In this document: piece by piece, positions 46,281-56,690 of the stretch
How the letters are laid out: each line of letters begins with the position of its first letter
Numbering within the stretch: position 1 is the stretch's first letter
NCBI GenBank assembly: GCA_008921705.1
Contig: VFFE01007645.1
Location: forward strand, 580,456 to 644,455
From: Burhinus oedicnemus
Lineage: Eukaryota > Chordata > Aves > Charadriiformes > Burhinidae
Length of the DNA stretch: 64,000 nucleotides
Direction: 5' to 3'
Program-made: the position numbers and the translations under genes
The notes under the pieces: generated by a model
The model's database searches: none
What the model was told of the DNA's origin: nothing
What the model saw: the letters and a program-made list of their open reading frames with translations, nothing else

Positions 46281-48893
46281 CACCTGGTTTTAGCAAACGC
46301 GGAGCACGCGTGTCCCATCTCTCAGGAAGAGGTGGCCCCGTGGCCACCAGCCAGCTGCTGACAGCCCGGCTTTCCTGCAGCGAGGGACTCCAGCGCAGTG
46401 ACACGGCGACAGCGCGGCACATCCAACCCCACCGAGAGCAAATGCCTTTTCTACCCGAGTCTCTGCCTCGGTCAAGGGTTGCACTGCGTGCGAGACTCCT
46501 TTGGCTCACGTATTCCTTTCCATTAAAGCATCTTTGGCCATTTTTTAACAAGGTCTCAGTATACAGCTGCTTAATAGAGAGTTCTGTATGCGTTTCAATA
46601 ATCTGTTTAAATCTGGTTAACATTAAGATGTTTTTCCTCTGAAATTTTCTCTGGGTTTCAGGGCGCAATTCTCATTCTCTAGAGAATCTGCAGAGTGCCT
46701 ACATGAAGGGGAGGGCGGTGGAGAAAACGCCAAGAATTTGGATGATGTGAAAATTGCAACTGCATTATTCAAGTTAGAGGAAAAAAAGAATTCATTCGCC
46801 TAGAAGGGAAATATTCCCTGAGATAGCCGACGGTGGAACGCCTAAATTGTATTTTGTATAACATTAATCCTGAAAGTATAGGTACTCAAGCAGTCATGTC
46901 ATGAGCAGTGTGTTACAGCCAAGTTACCTGAGGGATACGGGCCTGTATTTGGGTTATTTGTCCCTAGGGACTTCAGTCGGAGCTCATCATGCGAACTCAG
47001 GATACGATCCGAGCCATATACGCTGTTGGAGTACCACACGTAGCACCAGCTGGATTCCTGAAGGCAGGGGAAAAGGCGGCAGCACAATCCCCAGAATCTG
47101 TATTCACGGGAGCAAGCGAGGTGGGTGATACACGGAGACCACCAATGCAGACAATTAAGAGGAGAAGGCAGATAAGTCCTGCGAGGGAGAAAAATGGACA
47201 ATCTCTCTTGCCCTGTCACTGTTTTGAAGAGGGAGCATTCCAGGGAAAGAAAACCCTCCTGCTCGGTTCTGCGTTACCCTAATGACCGGGGATGTCGTCC
47301 TTACAGTGACTAGCTAAGGCTGAAGAATGATAAATCTGCAAAAGGTCTTTTTGTCCTCGCCACAAAACAGAAATTCAAGAAATACTCATCCACACAAGAC
47401 AGGCGCCCCGCAGCCTGCTAAGGTCAGCAATTTTTGCAAATGATTGCCGTGCATGTTAACACGGCATGAAGGCTGTCTCAGAGCAAACAACTGAACTTCC
47501 CCAGCCTCCAAAGCTCCGGAGGGGAGAACTGGAACCTGCAGATGATGCCTTTGTTACAATCCGCAGTCTCCAACAGAAAGTACATCTGGAGCCAACAACT
47601 GGGATTTGCTTCTCCTACCAGAGACATAATTCCTCTGTAACACAGTATAAATCAATGTCTATTTTCTTTTTCAAACTGATGCCTGCTAAGGTTTGTCTCC
47701 TAGAAAATGGCACTTCCAAGTTCCTGCTGCACTTCAGTTTTATCTTACATATAGATCTTTATCTTATCTACTGCATGAGTCAAGTAGGGGAGGAGGCTTC
47801 CTTATCTTTCTTAGCCAACAGGGAAGAGCTTAATGAAAAAAATCCTATTGTTCTTCTGTAACAAGCTGCTTGCAGCTCCCAGCGAGGCTCTGATACCCGA
47901 GGGAGATACACCCATACCCATCGCACAGCTACAAACATGTCTGTAGATCCAAATCACCCGTCCGAGTTACTCTACGAGAGCCCAGACAACACGTCACGGC
48001 ATTTTCCCTCCGTCTTCTGGGCTTCTGAGCATGCAGGTATTACTATATTGTAATCCTTAGCCGGAAAGTTTCTTCATTAATACTGAGGATTGTTAGGTGT
48101 GATAAAGTTAAGCGTGTTTACACGTGGCAGGCGGTTCAGGTTCAGACAGCGGCCTCCCCGCTGTCACAGCTGTTTCTCAATAACTCCTTGCGCAGACAGC
48201 TGTAATTCCAAAACACCCTCTCCAGAGCAGACCTTTATTTGGGGCATTCGTCGAATTCAGAAGTTAATATCTCTGCTGCCACGGTGTCAGGAGAACTTGA
48301 AGACAATTTAATCTTCCCAAAGAAATGCATTAATAAGTTTAATACCTAAAAGAGAACCACTGAAAGACTATTCCTGCTGAAGCACTAGAAAGTATTTTGA
48401 CTTTGCTAATGTATTCCTGCAAGGGAAGGCAAGTAAGATATCCCAACATACATTAGCTTCTATGTTTTTAAAAGTTTCAGGAGTCACGCAGATATAAGTT
48501 TTTCTTACTCTCTGAATTAGGGACAGCAGAGAATCAATTCGTCAGCTGTACCCAGGGCCACAGCCCCGGCTGGCTTTGTTTTCCTCTATCAAAATGTAAT
48601 TAAAATACCAATTCCATCTTCTCCTTGCATCAAATTTGTGAAGAGGAGCCATTTCCTTGCAATAAATTCCTAAAGGTTTCATGACACGAGCAGCAGAGCA
48701 TAGAAGTGCGTAATAAATCAGTCCAAGTTCTAGCTGTGTCTAAAGGGTTTATAGAAACTTCTCTATCCGTTTCACACTCCAAAATCTGAATTATAATTAA
48801 TTTCAGGAATCAACCAACCTACCCTTACTTTAAAAATGTCAAGCTGAGGAGTGCATTATGTGAGATTACAATTACAATTAATCAGAAGTGCAG
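46281..48893. other. Unique sequence, no gene recognised
   Basis: Mixed composition. The 131-codon frame at 47466-47861 reads smoothly but resembles no protein and has no clear splice borders. AT-rich parts with TAAT cores lie at 48590-48880. No repeat family was identified. Confidence 0.5.
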
Positions 48894-48910
48894 GCGCGCG
48901 CACACACACA
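48894..48910. repeat. GC/CA dinucleotide repeat
   Basis: Three GC units run directly into five CA units. Alternating purine-pyrimidine DNA of this kind can adopt Z-form. A simple repeat with no further evidence of function. Confidence 0.8.
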
Positions 48911-49468
48911 TCTTCCTACTTAAATTCTTCGGGAAAAAAAATACTACAGCAGCTCTGACAGATACTAAATGATCTTTTCAAATAATACTCGCTGGTGATA
49001 AATGTTACAGTTTTGCAGCCTCGTGCCAATACAGAGCTTTTCGGCAGCAAACAGACATCATTTGACAACTCCTGCGCTAACTCTAACGGCACGCTGATGG
49101 CCATGACGGTTTTCCCTCGCACTCGCTATCCCATCTGGAAAGAACTCCAGGGATGGAAGAGCTCAGCATGCTAAATTATATTAAAAAAAAAGTTATCAGC
49201 ATTCATGAAACATTAATGAAACATTAAACATAACTCGCTCTTAGGACACTGTTGTTATTTACTCATGGTCTTGCACAGATTAAGTGATTTATTCATAACT
49301 GCTGCTGTCTTCGGCCCCGACGGTGCTTGCTGGTCTTCTGCCGCCCTGATGAAAAGCAACGGGGCTTTCCCTGCCCGGGTCTAATACTCTTTAAAATACA
49401 CGACTCCCACCCAGGCTGCCCAAATGTCCTCACAAAAAGCAACTTCACATTGAAAACGGAGCACTGAT
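48911..49468. other. Unique sequence, nothing recognised
   Basis: Mostly AT-rich to 49290. A doubled word CATTAATGAAAC/ACATTAAAC occurs near 49210. No gene or repeat was recognised. Confidence 0.5.
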
Positions 49469-49550
49469 ACAGAATCATGGAATGGCTAGAGATGGAAAGG
49501 ACCTTGGAAGATCACCGAGTCCCAAGCCCCCTGCCACGGGCAGGGACAAC
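49469..49550 (-). mobile_element. CR1 LINE, short 3' terminal fragment
   Basis: On the plus strand the fragment starts ACAGAATCATGGAATGGC and continues GATGGAAAGGACCTTGGAAG, ATCACCGAGTCCCAAGCCCC and CTGCCACGGGCAGGGACA. This is the same order as in the copy at 26418. Similarity ends at about 49550, so only some 80 bases of the element's 3' end remain. It is more diverged than the 26418 copy and carries no coding sequence. Confidence 0.88.
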
Positions 49551-52544
49551 GTGCCAGGAGGGAACACACGGGACAGGGCTGCCTGGGCACCCAGCCGGCG
49601 CTGCCCCTCTCTGGGCAGGGTCCTTCCCATGCCTCTGCCCTTCAGCCCCGGGCGCAGGGAGGCGGCGATCCCGGTCACACATCCCACCCGTAGTTAAAGC
49701 AAACCAATGCCCAACCGTCCCTCTCCTCCTGCCCCAAATCTTCCTACGTGGTGGTCGTACCAAGGAAAGGCATCTCCTTTCCCCTGCCTCAGTTCCCGAG
49801 GTGCTAATGAAAAGGCTGGACATAGTCTGTACGACACAGTAGTCCCAGAAATATCATTTTGCTTCACCGTCACCTGCAAGGGGTGAGGAATAAAAATAAC
49901 TGCTCCCTAATTTAATACGGACTTCAAGTAAAAGCACCTTCTCTCCCATTTATCTGCCCGCAGAGCTATTTTTGTCCAGTTCACTGGGAGAATTGTTACA
50001 TTCTGTTGTGCCTAAAATATTTTGCTTCTTTAATCTCCGCACAGGGCTTCTACCTGCAGTAAATGAACTGAGCCGACAGGAGAAATTTATTACAGCCACC
50101 AGCCAGAGATCAAATTCTTCTCTCATCAATTATTTGGGCCACTATTGTTTCTAGCAGTTTCTCCTCTTAATAAAACTGATCACAGCTGAATGTTTGGCTG
50201 CTTCTGCAGGAAATGCCAAGACTTGTTATTTCATTATACATGTATTCTCCTTACTTGTATATTCTCTAGAAGGGTTTTATATATAAGTGATGAGCTTTGT
50301 CTGGTTGACAAAGTATGACTAAAGTACAAGCTGAGGAGCTGGAAGATAAATTCCTCCTAGCAGTGCTGCTGCTGCTGCATTTTTATGCAACAATTAATAA
50401 AAAGCACCTTTCTTTGGCTCCTCTTCCAGAGGCAGAGCTGGCAATTTGGCTCTTTGGGGAGAAGAAAGAGTAAAGGAGAAGAAGTCTGGGCAAAGCCCAT
50501 CCCCTGGTCCAGCACCGAAAGGAGGAGGACAAGTCTCCAGGCAAGGGCTGACAGAGAACAGGACAGTCTTGTCTCCAAGGAAGCTCTTCCCGACACTGGG
50601 AACCAAACGCAGGGATCGAGCGGTATGGACCTAGAGTCTACATTACCTCTTGTTTCTCTTGTAGGGCACAGTTTGGATGCCCTCTTCCAAAAAAAAAAAA
50701 ACGCCTTTGCAATTCCCACCCCACCTCCAGAGCAGCTCCAAGGGCCTGTGGGTGGGAAAGCAGGATCAGCCATAGCAGCAGAGCTGAGAGCGATACTGGT
50801 CTGGTAGGGAAGATGCGAGAGCACCGACCTGGGAAGGACTGGAGAGGAGGCACGGGGCAGCTTCTCTCGACTCAGGAGGGGCAGAAAACCACATCAGGAA
50901 TGACAGCTCTGCAGTGACACGACCCGTGAGCTGGGGAGCAGGAAGCTGGAGGTAAATGCATCCCCAGCCCCTGCGTAGGGGGCTCTGGCCCAGGGCGTTA
51001 CACCAAGAGGGACTTTGTCATCTCAAGGAGCAGCCAACTTGTTTCCAAGACCCGCCAGCTGCTGGACAGTGCAGCTGGATCACAGGATTTATCCCTGGAA
51101 ACACAAATGATTCCTTGGAGGAGCCATCCTGACAGCTTCCGAGAAACGGGAGATGGCAGTGGCACGCGGGGAGACGAGCAAGGTCTCCCTGCCACTGTGA
51201 ACTTGGCACCGGTGGAAAGGCAGCAGCGAGGGAGCTGCTGGGAACAAGCCTATTTCCATATGTTTCTTTTTGAGCACGGCATCGCCGCAGGAGGGATTAG
51301 CGCGAGAAGTCAGGGCTCTTTCCCAGGCTAACAGGAGCTCGGCATTTCATAAAAGAGACACTGGCAGCTGTGGGGACCCTCGGCACGCAGGTCCAAAGCA
51401 ACGTGCCGCAGGAAAGACACTTGCTTTTCCTTGAATAAAGGGCTTTGGCATATTGCGTGCTGTGCACGCAGGCAGGATGCTCCTGTTGGAGGACTGAGAA
51501 CCATGCTCTCGCCTCCCCAGAATGGGGAGAGAAACCAATGAGAAGGAACTGAGAGCCCACAGAAGTACTGAAATACAGAGCGTGCTCCTAAGGGTTATAA
51601 GCCTTCGCTTTGGCAGAGGTGCCATGAGAAATCCCTGCCAGGGATGGGACCAGAACAAGATAAAGCAGCACAGAAGCAGAGAGCCCTGGTTATATCTCAA
51701 GGACTTTACCCATTCAGCCTAAAAGCAGCTTTTACAGCAGTTTTCCTAACAGCATTAATAAGGCTAGCTCAACCCTAGCTTTGTGTATTCAGCTTGGAGT
51801 CTAGTCCAGCAGCCTTAACCAGATCGTTTCACCAGTCTCTAAAAAAACCAAGTTTCCATAATCCATAGTTTTCCAGCTCTTTCTACTGTCTCTACAACAT
51901 TTACTCACAGGCAATTGAGAAATAACAGTCAAAAAAGCAGGTGCTATAAAAATTCTTTTGCCCCGTGCTCGCAAGCCTCACCACCCGAGCAGCCAGGAGG
52001 AAAGACTTCTGCTGCAAGAGCCGAAGCAGGGAAGGTGCCGAGGGCAATGACTCTGGCACCAGCGGAGGCTCCAGGGCTCAGCCGTTACGGCACCTCGGTG
52101 CTACACTGCTCTGCCAGGGCACGTGAGCTCTCAGAAAAACAGGACGCAAAAAGCTAGGAGACTTAACAACTCTACCACTTAGTGAATGCAAATTTTATTC
52201 CCATAAGAATACTTTGGGGTCCCACTCACGTTTCTGAAGACACTTCCCAGCTGGAAGTGAAGCTCCCTTAATAACAGCGTAGATGCCACTACTGTGATAG
52301 TAAGCACCATGCAGTGATTTAGCACAATCACTCACGTCCCTAGTGGTGTAGCACCAGATATTCTTGATCCTGGTTTCATGGTTTGGATGGCTCCACACAA
52401 TTATGAAAATATCTTATTTTACACTTCTTGTTTGTAGAACTGGATTTCACAGTTGCCTTGTGACACGAAGTGGGGAGAGATGTTAGTGTCATGTGCATGT
52501 CCAATTCCTGAGAAACCATTTTATATCTGTTTTTGAAAACACAT
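49551..52544. other. Unique sequence, no gene recognised
   Basis: GC-rich at 49550-49690 with a modest CpG cluster, then mixed. Includes a (TGC)5 trinucleotide repeat at 50364-50378 and an A-run of about 13 near 50690. Open frames up to 155 codons on opposite strands overlap and are unrecognised. Confidence 0.5.
50364..50378. repeat. (TGC)5 trinucleotide repeat
   Basis: Five exact TGC units. It is not inside any recognised coding frame. Confidence 0.9.
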
Positions 52545-52612
52545 CATTCTGCAGCCCCAATCTGGGATTTCACTGAAGTCAGTGAGAAGTCCAGATTGAA
52601 GCAACTGTCATT
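52545..52612. mobile_element. Possible ancient MITE fragment
   Basis: CCAATCTGGGATTTCACTGAAGTCAGTGAGAAGTCCAGATTG is itself imperfectly palindromic: CAATCTGG at one end pairs with CCAGATTG at the other, and ACTGAAGTCAGT sits in the centre. That structure and the 'gaagtcagtggga' word suggest a decayed palindromic archosaur MITE. Confidence 0.4.
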
Positions 52613-53034
52613 CACTTGATCACCTGATTTTACCTCCCATGTTTCTCAATCATAAAACTCTTATTCCCTCATTTTCAGTTCATTGAATTAGTTGTTTCAG
52701 AGGTCAAAACCCAGAACACGTCAAAGCTCCAGGTTTCCTTTCGTTCTTCTGTTTCTAATCCATTGGAAAAGTAAGGAAGAAGTAAAGGCAAAACTTGGAT
52801 CTCATTCACCCAGAACACAGAAGGTGGGTCTCCCCTTCCAGCAAGCTCACCTGGCCTGGCCGAGCACCTGCACGCACACAAGCAGCGTGAAGAGCAGTCA
52901 GGTGAAGCTAGAGAAAAGGTTTGTACACATCCTCCACGGCGCTGAAGATAGAGCCACCGAGCCTCTTTCAGAAGACTAGCTCCAAAACCACTGACAGGAA
53001 CGGGGTCTTGCTGTTCATGACGAGGACTTCTGGA
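52613..53034. other. Unique sequence, nothing recognised
   Basis: Overlapping open frames of 95-124 codons on opposite strands are unrecognised. No repeat was found. Confidence 0.5.
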
Positions 53035-53135
53035 TTCCGCACAAGTCATTTCATGTCCCTTTCATTTACTTTATCTCTTTGGAAAGTGAGACTAAAAGTA
53101 TACTTCTACTTTACTGGATTACCTTTGAGATCTCC
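53035..53135 (+). mobile_element. MIR/CORE-SINE-like fragment
   Basis: The order CACAAGTCATTTCATG, TTTATCTCTTTGGAAAGTGA, GACTAAAAGTATACTTCTAC and ACTGGATTACCTTTGAGATC parallels the MIR body ('caagtcacttaacctc... catctgtaaaatgagactaatagtacctac... ggattgttgtgaggatt'). Divergence is high and small insertions are present. It is a fossil with no polymerase III promoter left. Confidence 0.5.
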
Positions 53136-54173
53136 CAGTGGAAATTGCCCGTCTGTGTTATTACAGTTAGACCAGTTTAAGACCAGTGTTGGCAAAGCAT
53201 GTCAGAAGACCTCAGCCTCAGAGGTCTAATGAGAACTTCAGGTTCTACTGGGAACAGAGTGCTTAATCTAGAATACGAAGAAAGTGTCTTGAATCTACTA
53301 TATAAATTGATTTAAGAGATAGATGAAAAATTAAATGGTATAATTACAAAGGTTAACAAACTCAAGGGAGTCATTAGACAAACTGTGAAAAGATCATCAG
53401 TTTTTAAAAAAGAGCAAAAATCAAAGATAATGGAATTCAACCATTTCAACTCAGTTTTCCTCATTTTCCTCAGTTGAGAAAACATTGTAAGCCCATGTCA
53501 AACAAAAGTGTTAAATGGTAATTTCTACAGCATTTATCTTTGAGAACTAGGTTTAAATGAGGCTTTAGAAGGTAAAGGCTGCTGACTATTTAACCTGCTG
53601 TAGCAGAAAAGTACTTAAGATATTAAACGTGATCTAAAGTTATTGCTATAACCCGTAACTTCCTAATCCCTTAACTCTTAGGGAAGATTTAAAATAAATT
53701 ATATAAGCTTTAGTAAACAAATAAATATACCATACAGGAAACTAAAAATGAAGCAGACTGCCTGAGAAGGAAAGGTACGTATTGCAAGTGAGGTTTAAGG
53801 GAGAGTTTTCTGAAGTACGTTGATGAATTAAGAGCCTAATTCTCATTTATGGGAACACTTAGGAGCTTTGATAAAGGAAAGATTTTCTCCAGGAAAATTT
53901 TTAACTAGAATTACATGACATACTTATTTTATGATTTTTATGACAACAAAAATACACAGTTCGAAAAGGCTCCTGGAGCTCCTGATAGCTTTCATTTCAA
54001 TTCTCACCGCAAAAGCAAAACGAGAGAATGAAGGGAAGATTATATTGCCAGGTTTGTCGTTATTAACGGTGAAGGAAATAGTTGCCTTAACGCATTTGAT
54101 TACAACTCAATAGTCACAGTCACCCAGTTCCTTCTTAAACATGCCAGGTTCTGTAACAGAAAAATATCTTTAC
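53136..54173. other. AT-rich unique sequence
   Basis: Mostly AT-rich and low in CpG. At 53834-53880 the words GAGCCTAATTCTCATTTATG and AGGAGCTTTGATAAAGG recall an archosaur/turtle repeat ('ggcctgattctcatttaca... '), but too little remains to be firm. No gene was recognised. Confidence 0.4.
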
Positions 54174-54380
54174 ACCGCCCGCCAACCGTTCTGTCCTGAC
54201 CACTGACAAGTTGTGACAACTGCACCGAGCCTGCTGGGAGAGCGTAACCGGAGCCGGCTCCGCGCCACGTGAGTGTCACCGTCAGGACGAGAGCGTCACC
54301 GAGGCTGTGGGGAGGCAGGGCCGCGGGCGTTCCCGAGGGGCTTCGGGAATAATGCAAAGAGCAGCGCGCAGGCGTATGGG
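54174..54380. promoter_or_regulatory. CpG-dense patch
   Basis: About 22 CpG in 200 bases by direct count, rising abruptly from an AT-rich region. There is no recognised exon or gene start. An 85-codon minus-strand frame covers part of it and is unrecognised. It pairs with the patch at 54755-54965, and the two could be parts of one eroded island. Confidence 0.45.
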
Positions 54381-54754
54381 GAAAGGGTTGCTCCGTAAAA
54401 GCGTGCCATGCAAGAACTGCCCCCTGAAATCCTGATGTTCCCAGGCTGTCCTCAGGGATATTCCCAGAAAAAAGTTGTTCTTAATACCGGTAGAGCTGGT
54501 TGAGGAAAACTCTGCACCTAAAGTGTGCCGAAATGCAGAGGACAGGGCTATCAAGTATGCCAAGCTGTTAAAAAACCTGTTCTTTAATAGAAAAATAAAA
54601 ATCAACCACTGGAATGTAACTGAAACATCCCAAGCCTGAAATGGGCTTCCTTGGATTTGAGCTAAAGCTTTCAGGAGCCGCTTCCCTTCTCTTCTGTTTC
54701 ACACCTCTCAAGCTTTCGGGTCTCTCCTGAAGGGCTGACCAGCCCAGGCTTGCA
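54381..54754. other. Unique sequence between CpG patches
   Basis: Average composition. No repeat or gene was recognised. Confidence 0.5.
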
Positions 54755-54965
54755 GAAACCGCAGCGCGGCTTGTAAACCACCTCAGCCTGAGCCTGTTGT
54801 GTGCCGCCCAACAGAACCAAAATTCAGCACCAGAACCGAGACTCCGCGGTGAGCAGCGAGCGGCAGTCACGCCGACGGAGCCACCAAGTCAACCCACCAC
54901 CCGCCTTCCCGGGGAGAACACAGCAACAGCTGCGCCCGGCCGCGGCTTTGTCTCCTCTGTCGCTT
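54755..54965. promoter_or_regulatory. CpG-dense patch
   Basis: About 19 CpG in 210 bases, including a CCGCGG word and a GGCCGCGG word. It ends sharply at an AT-rich border near 54965. No gene start is evident. Grouped with 54174-54380 as a possible orphan island. Confidence 0.42.
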
Positions 54966-55330
54966 CCTGCTAAGTAAAAGAAGTTAGAAGTTTGAGAATT
55001 AAATATTTCTTTAATAAAAAAACCCATCCCCATGCACAGGCTTGTATACTGGGAATTGGCACTCCGATACCCTCTGATGAGATACGGCAAGGCAGAGCCG
55101 CAGAATTTCTTCTACCCGCCAGCCTTTCTTGTTGCCTGGAACCCTAGGAGCATCGTCTCCGCTCCTTCCTTACACCCTCACAGGTGGTTGTCCGGAGCAA
55201 GATCCTAGAGGGATGGAAATGAGGGAAGTGTGAAAATCTGCAAAAAATCTGCAGTAAGGGAGACGCACGTGGAGGAACAGTAGCTCAGCGCTGCCCCGAG
55301 ACTGCTGTAAGAGGAACCTGCAGATGGGAA
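54966..55330. other. Unique sequence, possibly upstream part of the CR1
   Basis: No diagnostic repeat words occur, though the last 60 bases run without a break into the CR1 copy. No gene was recognised. Confidence 0.4.
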
Positions 55331-55562
55331 GGGAATAATCTATTCTTCATGTGCGTGGTAGGTTAGACAAGAAATAATGAGATAAAATTACAGCTAGGGA
55401 AATTCAATTCGGACATCAGGAAATAATTTCTAATGGTAAAGACTGTTACGCCCTGGAACAGATAGCTCAGGGAGATTGGGGAATATATGGTGCTGGTGGT
55501 TTAAAGAAAAAGATGAACTAAGTGACCTCCTGAGGTCCCTTCCAAGCCCATTTTCTCTAATT
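55331..55562 (+). mobile_element. Old CR1 LINE, 3' end
   Basis: Plus-strand order: GGGAATAATCTATTCTTCAT, GGTTAGACAAGAAATAATGA, GGACATCAGGAAATAATTTC, CGCCCTGGAACAGATAGCTC, GACCTCCTGAGGTCCCTTCC, then AAGCCCATTTTCTCTAATTT. This is the sense-strand order of older CR1 3' regions ('acatcaggaagaatttct... tggaacagg... gaggtcccttcca... ttctatgattt'). The terminal repeats have decayed to TTTTCTCTAATTT. It inserted in the opposite orientation to the copies at 26418 and 49469. Non-coding. Confidence 0.85.
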
Positions 55563-56170
55563 TAGGTTAAATAATTTCAAATTTCCCCATAGACTCTCTC
55601 ACCTGTATGACCTCTAACTTTCCAGACTTAGTGGATGTGCTTACTTCTGAATTAACAGTGCCTTTGGGGTTTTTTTTAAGAGCAGTATATAAACCAAGAA
55701 ATAATAATCATGGTATTTTATGATAGAGTTTTACCACAATTATACACAGACTATAGCTCCATTTAATGCAAGAACGTCATTAGGCACCTAGCTACGTGGC
55801 CTTCATTCAGTCGAGAACATCAGCCAATTCAAATCGTATCCTTCAGCTGCTCCCAAACAGCGTTCCCGGGTTACGAGGCACCAGTCTGTATTTCACTGCC
55901 TCAGACACTCCAGTGGCGTCCGCTGGAATGGCTCGGTTCGGCATTACTCCGGGTGAACAGTTTCTGATAGCGTGCATTGTAAAACTTCGGTCAGAGAAGC
56001 ACTTTTTGGGGTTGATTTATTTTGCGTCGCCACTTATTTTTATCAAAATCACCCCGTGAAGAGCAGGCCTAAAGAGGCGATAAATGAAACCATACAGACC
56101 TCCCGCATGCAAAGACCAAAGCAAGACTCTGGCGGTCACTACGAATCTCGTCTTGCCACCCACTGCATGC
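55563..56170. other. Unique sequence, no gene recognised
   Basis: Mixed composition. An 87-codon frame at 55796-56059 is unrecognised. Confidence 0.5.
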
Positions 56171-56280
56171 GCTGGCATCAACCCAGCAAAGCACTTAAGT
56201 GCACGCTTAATTTTAAGCATGCAGGTAGTGCCACTTAAGCTAATGGAATCGTTTAAGTGCTTTGTTGGATCAGGGCCAGC
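56171..56280. mobile_element. Palindromic MITE-like element
   Basis: The two ends form an imperfect inverted repeat. GCTGGC at 56171 pairs with GCCAGC at 56275-56280, and CAAAGCACTTAA (56187-56198) pairs exactly with TTAAGTGCTTTG (56253-56264), giving about 22 of 28 matches across the arms. Between them lies CGCTTAATTTTAAGCATGCA and GTGCCACTTAAGCTAATGGA, which again alternates CTTAAG-type words. This fits a non-autonomous palindromic DNA element that I recall as common in birds, crocodilians and turtles ('agcaaagcacttaagcac.. ttaagtgctttgctggatcagggcc'). Both ends being intact makes it the best-preserved DNA-transposon fossil here. No transposase is present. Confidence 0.7.
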
Positions 56281-56519
56281 CTCCTCAGCATCTTGCAGTG
56301 TCAAGTACGCGGAGCAAGGGCTTCATCGAATCGCATCAGACTTTAATTGACAAAAAAAATCAAAGTAAGGCAGCATTCAGACCGAGCCCCTGTCTCTCAG
56401 GCAGCTATTACAATCACAGCGAGTAGGAGGGGGTTCGGTTGTGCTGCCCCGGCGCCCCAAGCATCCTGCTGGATTTGATCCGCCACGCCTCATCCCTGCT
56501 ATAAGCCCTTTCTCCCAAA
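56281..56519. other. Unique sequence, nothing recognised
   Basis: Short stretch of average composition after the palindromic element. No gene or repeat was recognised. Confidence 0.5.
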
Positions 56520-56690
56520 CTCTTGTCTGAGTTTTCCATCCAAGATGCTCTCATCAAAACAATTGATTTGTTCACCCGCCCCAGATGATTACACTAGCTC
56601 CTCATATAATTAAGTTGTCTTTCACACCAAGTATGTTCTATCATTTGCTGTTATCTCCTCTAGACGTACACCCAGGCGCAGGCTGCGGGC
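56520..56690. promoter_or_regulatory. Possible conserved noncoding element
   Basis: CpG-poor sequence with AAAACAATTGATTTGTTC (containing a CAATTG E-box-like/homeodomain word), AGATGATTACACTAGC and TATAATTAAGTTG. Motif content resembles developmental enhancers. Unverified. Confidence 0.25.

Noticed and set aside
47466..47861. 131-codon frame, plus strand
   Set aside because: It reads smoothly but shows no family resemblance and no AG/GT exon borders in a sensible position.
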